From contig NC_092676.1 of the NCBI RefSeq assembly GCF_964355755.1, positions 24,474,288 to 24,534,287 on the forward strand: a DNA stretch of 60,000 nucleotides. The letters are read 5' to 3'. Below the pieces are notes generated by a model. The model was not told the DNA's origin. It worked only from the letters and a program-made list of their open reading frames with translations, and did no database searches. The stretch is from Antedon mediterranea. Lineage: Eukaryota > Echinodermata > Crinoidea > Comatulida > Antedonidae. Shown here piece after piece: positions 10,970 through 20,586 of the stretch. Both the position numbers and the translations under genes were made by a program. The number at the start of each line of letters is the position of its first letter. The stretch's first letter is position 1.

Positions 10970-13689
10970 TTAACTGTTATTGTCTGTTGGTTGACTAATT
11001 TTAGTAACAACCATCAGTGCACCAAGAAGTGCTACCGACCAACCAAAAACCATCAGTGCACCAAGTGTTACCAACCAACCAAAAGGGGATGGCACACAAT
11101 AAACAACAACCATCAGTGAAAGAAGAGCTACCAACCAACCAAAAGGAGATGGCACACAATAAACAACAACCATCAGTGAAAGAAGAGCTACCAACCAAAA
11201 AAAATTGAATGATACTAAATTCACTGTAGAATCTTCACAAATTCCATAGTCGCCAAGTGTTTTTGAATCCTCTAAAACTATTCCCTTGTAGGTAAATCGT
11301 TGAAAGCACAAATGCTTTTTGGAAATCTTTTCTTTTAACTCTTTCACAGTTGATGATGATCGCAAGTCTTCAAATGTTGTTATATTTCCTGTGATTTCCG
11401 CGCACACATTTACATTGAAGGAACTATAAAATTATAGGAAAACAAATAAATTTTGTTTTTTTCATCTTACAATTGTTGTTTATACAAGGGAGTACTAATA
11501 CTTGATTTCAACGTACAAATCTTTAAGCATACCTTGTACTGAAATACGATGACAGAGCCAAACCAGTTAATAGTGCAGCTGCTTCAGCCTCATCAAGCAT
11601 TGATGATCCAGATACTAATGAACTTGTTTGTCTTCGTTCTGCTGTTTAATTAAATGGGAAGAAGAAAAAGTATGAAAATCAGTGGTGATTTAGGGTTATG
11701 TAAATTGAAACGGAGAAGCAATTTAAGAAATTTTCACACCAGTATTTAGGTATCTTACCTCTTGTGCCATAACCATCCAACGGGCTAAAAATGCAAAAAA
11801 ATGTTATAAAATCAAGGTAACAATAAAAATAACACAAAATAAAACTATAAATAATAGATATTTATTTGATATAGTGTTTCATACCACATAGAAGCTATGC
11901 AGAAGCATAGAACTAGCCTATTTGTTTCTTAGTGGGACTTTTGATATGTATATGTATACAAATATGTTCTGTATATAGAATAGAAGAGTACACTGTATGT
12001 AGAATTAGACTTACATGGATTCACCAACGATAACAGCTGACGATTCGTTTGTTCCCTGTGATTGGAAACTAAAACAAATACAAAATGGCATTATGCTTAA
12101 TAGATGGAAAGACTACCGGTAATGTAGCTTTGAATATGCATTTTTTATAGGCCTTCCTGTTTATATTTTGTCATATATGCTTGAAAAGCAGCTCCCAGTC
12201 AAATGTTTTGTGTCAATTACAGTTACACAGACCTAAGCCAACTTAATAATTTATACTTTCTAGTTTTCGAAACCAGCAAAAGGAAATTGAGATTTCTTTT
12301 TGAAATAAAAAGGATTAAGAAGGAGAAAAAAACTAGTCAAACATAAAGAATTTTGTAAAATATATAACCATAACAGTAACTAGGACCCTTAATCTGTAGG
12401 TGGAAAGAAGCAGTGAATAAACACAAAGAAGCAACCAGAGAATGGAAAATTAGGTTAAAAAGATTTCTAAGATTGTCAAATGATTTTTTCAATCCATGGG
12501 GCCTAAAATTGCTATGTCATTCTCCTTCCCACTTCTCATTTCATGTTTCCAACTTTTCCCAACATACTGTATATTATTTCCAAGAGATAATCCCAACAAC
12601 TATTAGAAGTAGAAGCAAATGGGCAAAGCCCCTACTAAATGTAAATGACAATGGTTGTCTTTACCTGTCTTTCAGCATCATTATATAATTGTTATTCTTC
12701 TTCAACCAGTTATTTAGGTGATTCAAAGTGTTTTTATAATCACTCACTGGTTCAAAAAGATTAATATTTTCATCAAAGAAGCAAGGAAGCTCTTTTTTTT
12801 TCAAGAAATCTAATAAAATGTTGATAAGTTCTTTAAACCGGATACCAAGATCGTCTTCTTTCCATATCTTGTCACTTCTTTCATTAAGATGAAGCAGACA
12901 TGTTTTGAGATGGTATGATTTTATCTTCCCAAATTGTGAACGTTGAATGAATGCAACTGCTTTCAAAACCTTTAAACATACACGATGGTATATATCCATG
13001 CTTCGAATAAGTGTCTTCTCCTGTTGAGAGTAACTTCTACGCCAGAGATAGTTGAATACATTCTTCTTGTCAGGGATTTCATGAAAGCCATTGGCTTTGT
13101 GATGTCGCTTTGCAACAAGATATTGGCCTTGAAACTCGACCGCAGGGACCAAATCGATGTAAATTGTGACACCTCTGTATTTTACTGTGAGTTGCTTTGC
13201 TGGATCATTATCTTGTAATTTAATTTGGTAGTCTGGTAATTCTCTTTCCATAAATACAACTGCATGACCGATTCCCGCTTGCATCTTACGGCACATTAGT
13301 ATTGGGCTTAATTGTCCATCTATAGTGCATTTTTTCCATGTTTCACCGTTGTAATGTATGAAATAGTAGCCTGGTGCATTATCTTTCTTAGTAATAGTAG
13401 GTGTGCTGTCTAACTTCAATGGGACAAGCAGGTCGAACTCAATAGGCTTGGTTACTCTCAGGCCCTCAAAGCTACTACCTTGGCAAATTACACGATCCAT
13501 TTTCTCTTTTGTGTAAATTTGGAATTTATCTATGATGTTATTCACTATCATCCTAGCTTGTGTCCAATCAGATTCGTCGATAACAACACATTTTTTGTAG
13601 AAGAGCATAAGCTCTTCTGATAATAATACATTTTTGTCATCTTCTTTACGTACATTTTCATTCTCATCATATAGCGACATTCTGTTCAT
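10970..13689 (-). CDS. cGAS-like receptor fused to a ubiquitin-like domain and hydrophobic tail
   Basis: Predicted nucleic-acid-sensing nucleotidyltransferase (cGAS/Mab21 family) that would make a cyclic dinucleotide. Coding exons: 13689-12665, 12068-12015, 11784-11759, 11641-11533, 11423-10970. All introns are GT-AG, frame holds throughout, and the product is 555 aa. The NTase core has the GSS motif (71-73), acidic pair E84/D86 in EFDLLVPL, and D179 in IDLVPAVEF. It also has the cGLR C-lobe signatures YLWRRSYSQQEK and KSYHLKTCLLH. No cGAS zinc-thumb H-CC-C motif is seen. A 65-residue Ser-rich linker leads to a UBL domain (407-475) with KELKEKI, VLEDSKTLGDYGI and STVNLV aligning to ubiquitin. 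No RLRGG end follows. Residues 477-546 are hydrophobic 20-residue repeats. The start is the first ATG after an acceptor at 13692/13693; a second ATG at 13680 is possible. The upstream 5' UTR exon was not located. Confidence 0.85.
11013..11190 (-). repeat. 60-bp coding tandem repeat encoding the hydrophobic tail
   Basis: Two near-identical 60-bp units (11071-11130 and 11131-11190) plus diverged partial units at 11013-11070. Each unit encodes a 20-residue hydrophobic stretch ending YCVPSP and starting again with FGWLVALLSL. Unit length is a multiple of three, so copy-number change would alter the number of hydrophobic segments without shifting frame. Confidence 0.85.
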
Positions 13690-14339
13690 TTCTAAAAACA
13701 ACAAAACTGAATATTTACCGTGTACTTTTCAAATCTTTACAATAGAAAAATCAATATATAGCTGATGAAACCATAATAGTGTAAGACATGAGACCTGGTA
13801 TAGGATCACCTGGAACTCCATATAATATCTGTACCATGTATAATGTAGTTTAGTTTCTGTATTAAATAAAAATATTACAATTAGCTAGTTATACTTGTTT
13901 GAATATAGCACCGTTACCTGTAGATACTATTCCTCCTCCTAGTCTATGATTGAGGCATTGCCTTATAGAAAATAGTGATACTAAATAGGGCTCAGGTTAG
14001 CCAATAGAAGGCTATCTAAAGCCTGTTTATCCCAGCCTAAATCCACACATCTGAGGCCGTACCTTGATAGATAATATAAATGGTGCCCAAACTATTTAGT
14101 AATGTATTTTGTCTTCATTCATTACTACGTACGAGACCAGCCATATGCTATCATTATCAACACACCAAACAAAATGTTGACATTTTTTTTTTTTTTGTGT
14201 GTTTGGTCCCGGCTACTGACTGTACTACTCTATAGGCTACAGTGTAATAGTGGGTCCTTAGACTCCTTACAAAATGAAAAATCAATAAAATCAAAATGTT
14301 CCCCTACTACTATGTTTTGTCTATCTACTAATACTAGCT

Positions 14340-14870
14340 AGGCCTATCAGTATACTGCTTAGCCTCAGTCAGGCAGTGCTCCCTCGCAGCGGCGGTGCGT
14401 CGGTGGTGTAGGAGGCCTTCAGGCACGTACGTGCGATCACAACCCAGATGACTAGGTAGGCCTATTAGTTTTACTACCTATTTTTTCCTATAAATATAAA
14501 TAAGAAAGATGAATGATACTAATAACACTGAAAGAGTGTCTGTCTGTTTTACTCTTCAGTAATTTACTGCTCTGAGTCTTTGCGTGTCTCGTGTGATGTT
14601 ATGGCGGTGCCTCCTCTCGACGTACGTCGTGTGTGTACTGTGTATATGATCGGATTGGCTGGTTGGATGTTGTTTTTGATTGGTCAGTAGTTGGTATATT
14701 TCTAAGAAAAATGTTTCACCACACCCACTTTTTTACCAAACTTATTGTTTTTTTTTAAGAATAAGATTTAAAAGGTTTCATGAAAATGTACAGTACAGTA
14801 GGCCATATATAATAGATCAAGTCAAATTCAATATAATAAACAACTCAAACATTCTGGGATGAAAAAGGCA
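14340..14870 (-). promoter_or_regulatory. Upstream region of the cGLR-UBL gene, conserved in the duplicate
   Basis: Aligns by eye with 19138-19855. Shared blocks include TTTCCTATAAATATAAATAA, a run from AACACTGAAAGAGTGTCTGT through TTTACTCTTCAGTAATTTAC, and two inverted CCAAT boxes (GATTGGCTGG and TGATTGGTCA at about 14653-14690). The CCAAT boxes are oriented for minus-strand transcription. Promoter role is inferred from position and retention in both copies. Confidence 0.5.
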
Positions 14871-15119
14871 CTTTTTACTAATATTAAGTCAAAACTCCGT
14901 CTAGAACATAGACTAGTCTTCTACTAACAGTAACATATGTATAGAGTGAACCGGGTTTTGCAATAATAACACATTCAATTAACTAAAATACAGAAATAAT
15001 ATAGGACTTGTTTTTATTAGCATAATATTCCAGATATTTTAGCTTGGATTGTGACACGTCTCATTCTTTGTTCGCCAGTCAATGAGTGCAACTTTTCTCA
15101 TATCACTATACTAAATTAT
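14871..15119. other. Spacer between the two duplicated cGLR units
   Basis: No coding sequence seen. It lies between the promoter side of the 5' unit and the 3' end of the second unit. Confidence 0.5.
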
Positions 15120-15530
15120 ATGTATTAGGGGTTTTTTTGCCACGTATCTAAACCACAATTATATTTACATTTTTGGAATAGTACATTAATTCACAATAGG
15201 TAATACCAACCATCAATGAAAGAAGTGCTACAAACCAACCAAATGGAGATGGTACATAATAAACAACAACCATCAGTGAAAAAAGTAATACTATACCAAC
15301 CAACAAAAAGAATATGGTTCTAAATTCACTGTAGAATCTTGACCAATTTCATAGTCGCCAAGTGTTTTGGAATTCTCTAAAACTCTTCCCTTGTAGGTAA
15401 GTCGTTGGAAGCACATGGGTGGCATCATTTTATTTTTCGATTTTTTAAAACTCTTTGACAGTTGATGATGATCGCAAGTCTTCATATGTTGTTCTAGTTC
15501 CTGTGACTCTTGAGTATACATTTACATTGA
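15120..15530 (-). pseudogene. Decayed ubiquitin-like/tail exon of the second cGLR copy
   Basis: Homologous to the last exon of the first copy (10970-11423). The N-terminal half of the UBL (from FNVNV through EDLRSSSTVKEF) is in one frame and hits a stop near 15447. The C-terminal half (CFQRLTYKGRVLENSKTLGDYEI to STVNLE) is open in another frame. After CWLV a TAG ends that frame, so the hydrophobic tail is not encoded. A start at the in-frame ATG near 15519 would translate the N-terminal half out of frame, so I do not regard this as a separate gene. Confidence 0.75.
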
Positions 15531-15539
15531 AGGATGCTT

Positions 15540-15725
15540 GGCAACATCTAAACCACAATATATTTACTATTTCCATCTTCGATATTTATATAATTACAAT
15601 AATAGAATCCAAACCAAAACATTCATCATTTAGCGTAATATTGAGTAATCTTTGTACTTGATATATTGTCTGTAGGTTGACTATTTACAGGAATAAATAA
15701 TAAACAATCAGTGAAAGAGGAGCTA
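15540..15725 (-). pseudogene. Extra copy of the cGLR-UBL 3' end
   Basis: Matches 10860-11010, the 3' UTR and last codons of the first copy. Shared text includes ACATCTAAACCACAATATAT, AACATTCATCATTTAGC and a TGTCTGT(A/T)GGTTGACTA block. It lies upstream, in gene direction, of the UBL remnant at 15120-15530, so the second unit carries two 3' ends. A local rearrangement after duplication is inferred. Confidence 0.65.
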
Positions 15726-15891
15726 AATGGACAAGTAATTTAAAAATTGTTGATTTAAGAAATGAGACCTGACCAATATATGAAATTTTCTCCACTCCTA
15801 CTGGGTTAATTAGAATGTCATTAAGTACAGGATTTATTAGTATGAAGTGAAAAAAAAACCCCAAAAAATAAGTTCTTACCTCTTGTGTCAT

Positions 15892-16110
15892 TATCCTAAT
15901 TCTGTGAGCTAAACATAAATTTAAACTATTACAGTACTAAATTATAGACATCTTTTAATTCTGCTAATTATATTGATTGCATTTCTAGAAACTAAACAAA
16001 TTAGTTTCCTTAGTTATCCTATTTGTTTCTTGGCAGATTTATCATAAGCGCTGCTTTATTTATCCCTGTTTGAAAACTTAAACAAAATGTACAATATGAT
16101 TTATTATTGT
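15892..16110 (-). pseudogene. Degenerate small linker exons of the second cGLR copy
   Basis: A 29-nt exon-like segment with an acceptor and AAGAG/GTAAGA donor at about 15892-15920 corresponds to the 26-nt exon of copy 1. In the required phase it contains TAG. The segment near 16050-16100 resembles the 54-nt exon but lacks the GTAAGT donor. No match to the 109-nt fourth exon was found. Confidence 0.55.
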
Positions 16111-16141
16111 AAAAATGGAAAAAGCATTCTTAACAATAATC

Positions 16142-17166
16142 AATTAACAACATAGCATGCACACCTTGTCCTGCATGAACTCTATGAATTAACAACATAG
16201 CATGCACACCTTGTCCTGCATGAACTCTATGAATTAACAACATAGCACGCACACCTTGTCCTGCATGAACTCTATGAATTAACAACATAGCACGCACACC
16301 TTGTCCTGCATGAACTCTATGAATTAACAACATAGCACGCACACCTTGTCCTGCATGAACTCTATGAATTAACAACATAGCATGCACACCTTGTCCTGCA
16401 TGAACTCTATGAATTAACAACATAGCACGCACACCTTGTCCTGCATGAACTCTATGAATTAACAACATAGCATGCACACCTTGTCCTGCATGAACTCTAT
16501 GAATTAACAACATAGCACGCACACCTTGTCCTGCATGAACTCTATGAATTAACAACATAGCATGCACACCTTGTCCTGCATGAACTCTATGAATTAACAA
16601 CATAGCATGCACACCTTGTCCTGCATGAACTCTATGAATTAACAACATAGCACGCACACCTTGTCCTGCATGAACTCTATGAATTAACAACATAGCATGC
16701 ACACCTTGTCCTGCATGAACTCTATGAATTAACAACATAGCACGCACACCTTGTCCTGCATGAACTCTATGAATTAACAACATAGCATGCACACCTTGTC
16801 CTGCATGAACTCTATGAATTAACAACATAGCATGCACACCTTGTCCTGCATGAACTCTATGAATTAACAACATAGCACGCACACCTTGTCCTGCATGAAC
16901 TCTATGAATTAACAACATAGCACGCACACCTTGTCCTGCATGAACTCTATGAATTAACAACATAGCACGCACACCTTGTCCTGCATGAACTCTATGAATT
17001 AACAACATAGCACGCACACCTTGTCCTGCATGAACTCTATGAATTAACAACATAGCATGCACACCTTGTCCTGCATGAACTCTATGAATTAACAACATAG
17101 CACGCACACCTTGTCCTGCATGAACTCTATGAATTAACAACATAGCACGCACACATTGTCCTGCAT
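16142..17166. repeat. 45-bp minisatellite, 22 full units plus a partial 23rd
   Basis: The unit starts AATTAACAACATAGCAYGCA and ends CTGCATGAACTCTATG. Units are essentially identical apart from one C/T position (CACGC versus CATGC), plus an A substitution in the last unit. The minus strand is open through the array (15 codons per unit), but the array sits between the NTase exon and decayed downstream exons of the second cGLR copy and is probably intronic. Confidence 0.95.
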
Positions 17167-17335
17167 CTGAAATTGAGTAATTTGTAAGGCAGATCCTGTA
17201 CTGGTTGAATTACAATTTTGAACTGAAACAAAAAAGATCATTGATGCATACAGTATAAGGAAGGAAATTTAGTAAAAAATAGTGTACTGTATCTACCAAA
17301 ACTGAACTAAAATCTTGCATTATTAATTCATGTAA

Positions 17336-17455
17336 AGCTCTGTCTAGACTCAAACTGTATGTGAAAAAAAAAATGTGATGTGCCCATATATGGAAATGAT
17401 GACATATCACTACCCTATTTGGGCACTTAACACTTTTTATGTCAAATTAAGACTA
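17336..17455. mobile_element. MITE family 1, degraded
   Basis: TAA precedes AGCTCTGTCTAGACT, and the core AATGTGATGTGCCCATATAT is present. The right end is eroded. It lies about 50 nt downstream of the cGLR copy 2 exon donor and is absent from copy 1. Confidence 0.7.
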
Positions 17456-17500
17456 GAAGTAGAAAAGAATGCACCAAGCTCTGCTATTATATGGTTGTCT

Positions 17501-18523
17501 TTACCTGTTTTTCAGAATCCTCACAATGCTGGTGTCTTCAGTAAATTTGTAACTCAACCATTTCATTAGGTTATTCAAAGTGTCATCACTTATCGATTCA
17601 AACAGATTAATATTTTCATCAAAGAAGCAAAGAAGCTTCTTTTCTTTTAGGAAATGGATCAAACTATTAACAAGTTTTTTAAACCAGACCCCAAGATCAT
17701 CTTCGTCCCATATCTTGACGTTTCTTTCATTTAGATGAAGCAGGCATGTTTTGAGATGGTATGATTTCAACTTCCCAAATTGTGAACGATACTGGTGTGA
17801 GACTGCAACTGCTTTCAAAATCTTTAAACATACACGATGGTATTTATCCATGCTCCGAATAAGGTTCTTCTCCTGTTGAGAGTAACTCCTACGCCAGAGA
17901 TAGTTGAATAAATTCTTCTTGTTAGGGATTTCATGAAAGCCATCAGCTTTGTTATGTCGCTTTGCAACAAGATATTGGCCTTGAAACTCTACCGCAGGGA
18001 CCAAATCGATGTCAATTGTCACATCTCTGTATTTTACTGTGAGTTGCTTTGCTGGATCTTTATCTCGTACTTTAATTTGGTAGTCTGGTAATTCTCTTTC
18101 CATAAATGCAACCGCATGACCGACTTCTGCTTGCATCTTAAGGCACATTAGTATTGGGCTTAATTGTCCATCTATAGTGCATTTTTTCCATGTTTCACCG
18201 TTGTAATGTATGAAATAGTAGCCTGGTGCATTATCTTTCTTGGTAATAGTAGGTGTGCTGTCTAACTTCAATGGGACAAGCAGGTCGAACTCAATAGGCT
18301 TGGTTACTCTCAGGTCCTCAAAGCTACTACCTTGGCGAATTACACAATTCATTTTCTCTTTTGTGTAAATTTGGAATTTTTCTATGATGTTATCCACTAT
18401 CATCCTAGCTTGTATCCAATCAGATTTGTTGATAACAACATATTTTTTGTAGAAGCGCTTAAGTTCTGATAAAAATACATTTTCATCATCTTCTTCACCT
18501 ACATTATCATCATATAGTGCCAT
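17501..18523 (-). CDS. Second cGAS-like receptor, NTase domain only
   Basis: Tandem paralogue of the cGLR-UBL gene, clearly similar along the whole NTase exon. It starts with MALYDDN just after an acceptor (TTGTTGTTATTAG) equivalent to that of copy 1. Read as one exon it gives 340 residues and stops at TAA (17501-17503), which is part of the former splice donor (17505/17504). The catalytic motifs are intact: GSS, EFDLLVPL, and IDIDLVPAVEF with the third aspartate. The C-lobe signatures LWRRSYSQQEK and LKSYHLKTCLLH are present. Downstream linker and UBL exons are broken or missing, so a soluble enzyme ending at this stop is the simplest product. An intact 340-codon frame suggests continued selection or a recent duplication. 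Splicing to an unseen exon is possible. Confidence 0.8.
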   Translation of the reverse strand: MALYDDNVGEEDDENVFLSELKRFYKKYVVINKSDWIQARMIVDNIIEKFQIYTKEKMNCVIRQGSSFEDLRVTKPIEFDLLVPLKLDSTPTITKKDNAPGYYFIHYNGETWKKCTIDGQLSPILMCLKMQAEVGHAVAFMERELPDYQIKVRDKDPAKQLTVKYRDVTIDIDLVPAVEFQGQYLVAKRHNKADGFHEIPNKKNLFNYLWRRSYSQQEKNLIRSMDKYHRVCLKILKAVAVSHQYRSQFGKLKSYHLKTCLLHLNERNVKIWDEDDLGVWFKKLVNSLIHFLKEKKLLCFFDENINLFESISDDTLNNLMKWLSYKFTEDTSIVRILKNR

Positions 18524-19137
18524 TTCTAATAACAACAAAAATGAATATTTACTATAATTAAGTGTAAGACATTAGGGCATGAGACCTGGTATAGGAGCAC
18601 CTAGAACTTACCATATACAGTATGATATTATAATAATGTCTGTTTATTACCATGTATATACTATAGTTTAGTTTCTGTATTAAATTATAGTACCTTATAG
18701 GCCTGTCCTACTAATAATCCTAAATAATAATATAAATGGTGCCCAAACTATTTAGTACTATATATATCTTCTTTCATCATAATATTATGAGACCAGCCAT
18801 ATGGTTATGACATAAAATAACATTTTAGGGCGCTATATAGGCATGCAGAGAGATTAAATAATTTGTGTAAACAGTGTTTTTTTTTTAATAGTTGAGAGAG
18901 ATTAGTTAGAGGGTTAGGCTTAGTATATTTAGGAAGTAGATCAGCTATCTTGCAATTCTTTATAAAAAAAGAAAAATGAAATGCATTATTATATTATAGG
19001 AAAAAAATGATGCATCCCGGCTACTTTAATAATACTTATACGAATAATAGTACTAATAGGCTAATATATAGTGGGTCCTTAAAAAATGAAAAATCAATAA
19101 AAATGTTCCCTACTTTATGCTACTACTAGTACTAGAG

Positions 19138-19855
19138 CCTAGGCCTATCAGTATCACTATCATTAACAAAATACTGCTCACCCTCAGGCAGTGCTCTCGC
19201 CGGCGGCGGTGGAGCACGTAGGCGGTGAGCCTACGATCGTAAACCAGATGACGAGACTGTAGAGGCCTAGTAGTAGTTACTAACTGTTATCTTTTCCTAT
19301 AAATATAAATAAGAAAGTTGAACGATACCAATAACACTGAAAGAGTGTCTGTCTGTTTTACTCTTCAGTAATTTACTGTATCAACTTACAATGTTCTGAA
19401 TCGCGTCTTGTTGTGTGTGTGGTGCTTAATTAAATGGCCTGGCGCTGCCTCCCTCTGTCTCACGTGTGTACTGTGTATGATCGAATTGGCTGGTTGGATG
19501 TTGTTGTTTCTGATTGGTCAATAGTTGGTATAATTAGAGTTTATATTCGTAAAGCTCTAGGTCTACACTATTAAACTTTATGTGACAAAAAAGCGTGATG
19601 TGCCTAAGGTAGTGATATGACATCATCATGTCCATATATGGGCACATCACATTTTTTTGTCACATAAAGTTTGATAGTGTAGACAAGGCTTAAGAAATGT
19701 TCCACAGTCCACACTCAGTTTTTGCCAAATTTATTTGTCTTATTATTGAGAATAAGATTTAAATGAATGTTTCCTGAATTTACAGTACAGTAGGCCTAAT
19801 ATAATAGATCGAGTCAAAATCAACACAAACAACTTAAACAATCTGGGATGAAAAT
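19138..19855 (-). promoter_or_regulatory. Upstream region of the second cGLR copy
   Basis: Duplicate of 14340-14870, with the same paired inverted CCAAT boxes (about 19477-19517) and the same TTTCCTATAAATATAAATAA block. A MITE is inserted at 19553-19690. Regulatory role is inferred from conservation between copies. Confidence 0.5.
19553..19690. mobile_element. MITE family 1 with paralogous empty site
   Basis: 138 bp, bounded by TAA on both sides (19550-19552 and 19691-19693). The matching position upstream of copy 1 (about 14702) has a single TAA in otherwise alignable sequence and no element. This shows a TAA target duplication and insertion after the gene duplication. Confidence 0.9.
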
Positions 19856-20586
19856 CATGTGCTTTAATCTTAATTTTATTGTTCTGCATTGTTCAGTAGT
19901 AGACTGATGAGAACAAAAAACATTGAGTAGGCCTACACACACGCATCTATATTTTCGAGTACCTCATTATCAATAGAGAAATCGATAAATCAATAACAAA
20001 AGGCCTTTGTATAATTTGATTGAATACATCAAAGTGGTTTTTACATGTGTATAGAACATAGATACAATATCATATTGCACATTGCTAATAATGGTCAGTC
20101 GAGAAGAACAACATGTGTGATGTCACTGAATAAATAATAATGGCACCAGCCAAATGTTAATGTAATACTATAATATTAAATTATCATAAATAATTATACA
20201 TATCTGTTGGATTCATAAAACATTTTACCTTTATCAATGTTCAATCAAAATATAAACACAAAAGTGTTATTTGCTTTTAGCATATAAATTGATTACTCCA
20301 CCAAGCACATGTTGTACAAGCCCTTACACCTTATTACGAATACAACTCATTGTGTTTTTGGCTTGTTATGTTGTATATTTATATCATTTTGTTAACGAGG
20401 CAAACTATAATATAAATAATTGTTTAGGTATATTGGCAAGAATGAAATATTGCGCTCTTCCAAGTACTGACATTTTATGTCATAAACTGCGAAAGTTCTT
20501 CCCCAAGTTACAGTTGAGAGTGTATCACCGACAAATGGGATCGACTGTGACGTTACTAAAAGAATGTCTGCCGCCCTCAACACTCG

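Noticed and set aside
12661-13704. 2'-5' oligoadenylate synthetase (OAS/OASL) rather than cGLR
   Set aside because: The active site context (GSS, EFDLLVPL, IDLVPAVEF) and the C-lobe motifs YLWRRSYSQQEK and KSYHLKTCLLH are Mab21/cGLR type, not OAS1_C type.
13690-13704. Upstream TTG-initiated start for the cGLR frame
   Set aside because: The sequence there is a polypyrimidine tract and TTTTTAG splice acceptor; the ATG just after it fits both copies.
15291-15521. Stand-alone small ubiquitin-like gene
   Set aside because: Its first 30 residues are an out-of-frame reading of the UBL N-terminus. Comparison with 10970-11423 shows a frameshifted pseudo-exon.
16130-17152. 340-codon minus-strand frame as a repeat-protein gene
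   Set aside because: It is the 45-bp minisatellite read in one frame. Any unit divisible by three and free of stops gives this, and it lies between exons of a duplicated gene.
16142-17166. CRISPR-like array
   Set aside because: Units are contiguous without unique spacers, and the DNA is animal nuclear with introns.
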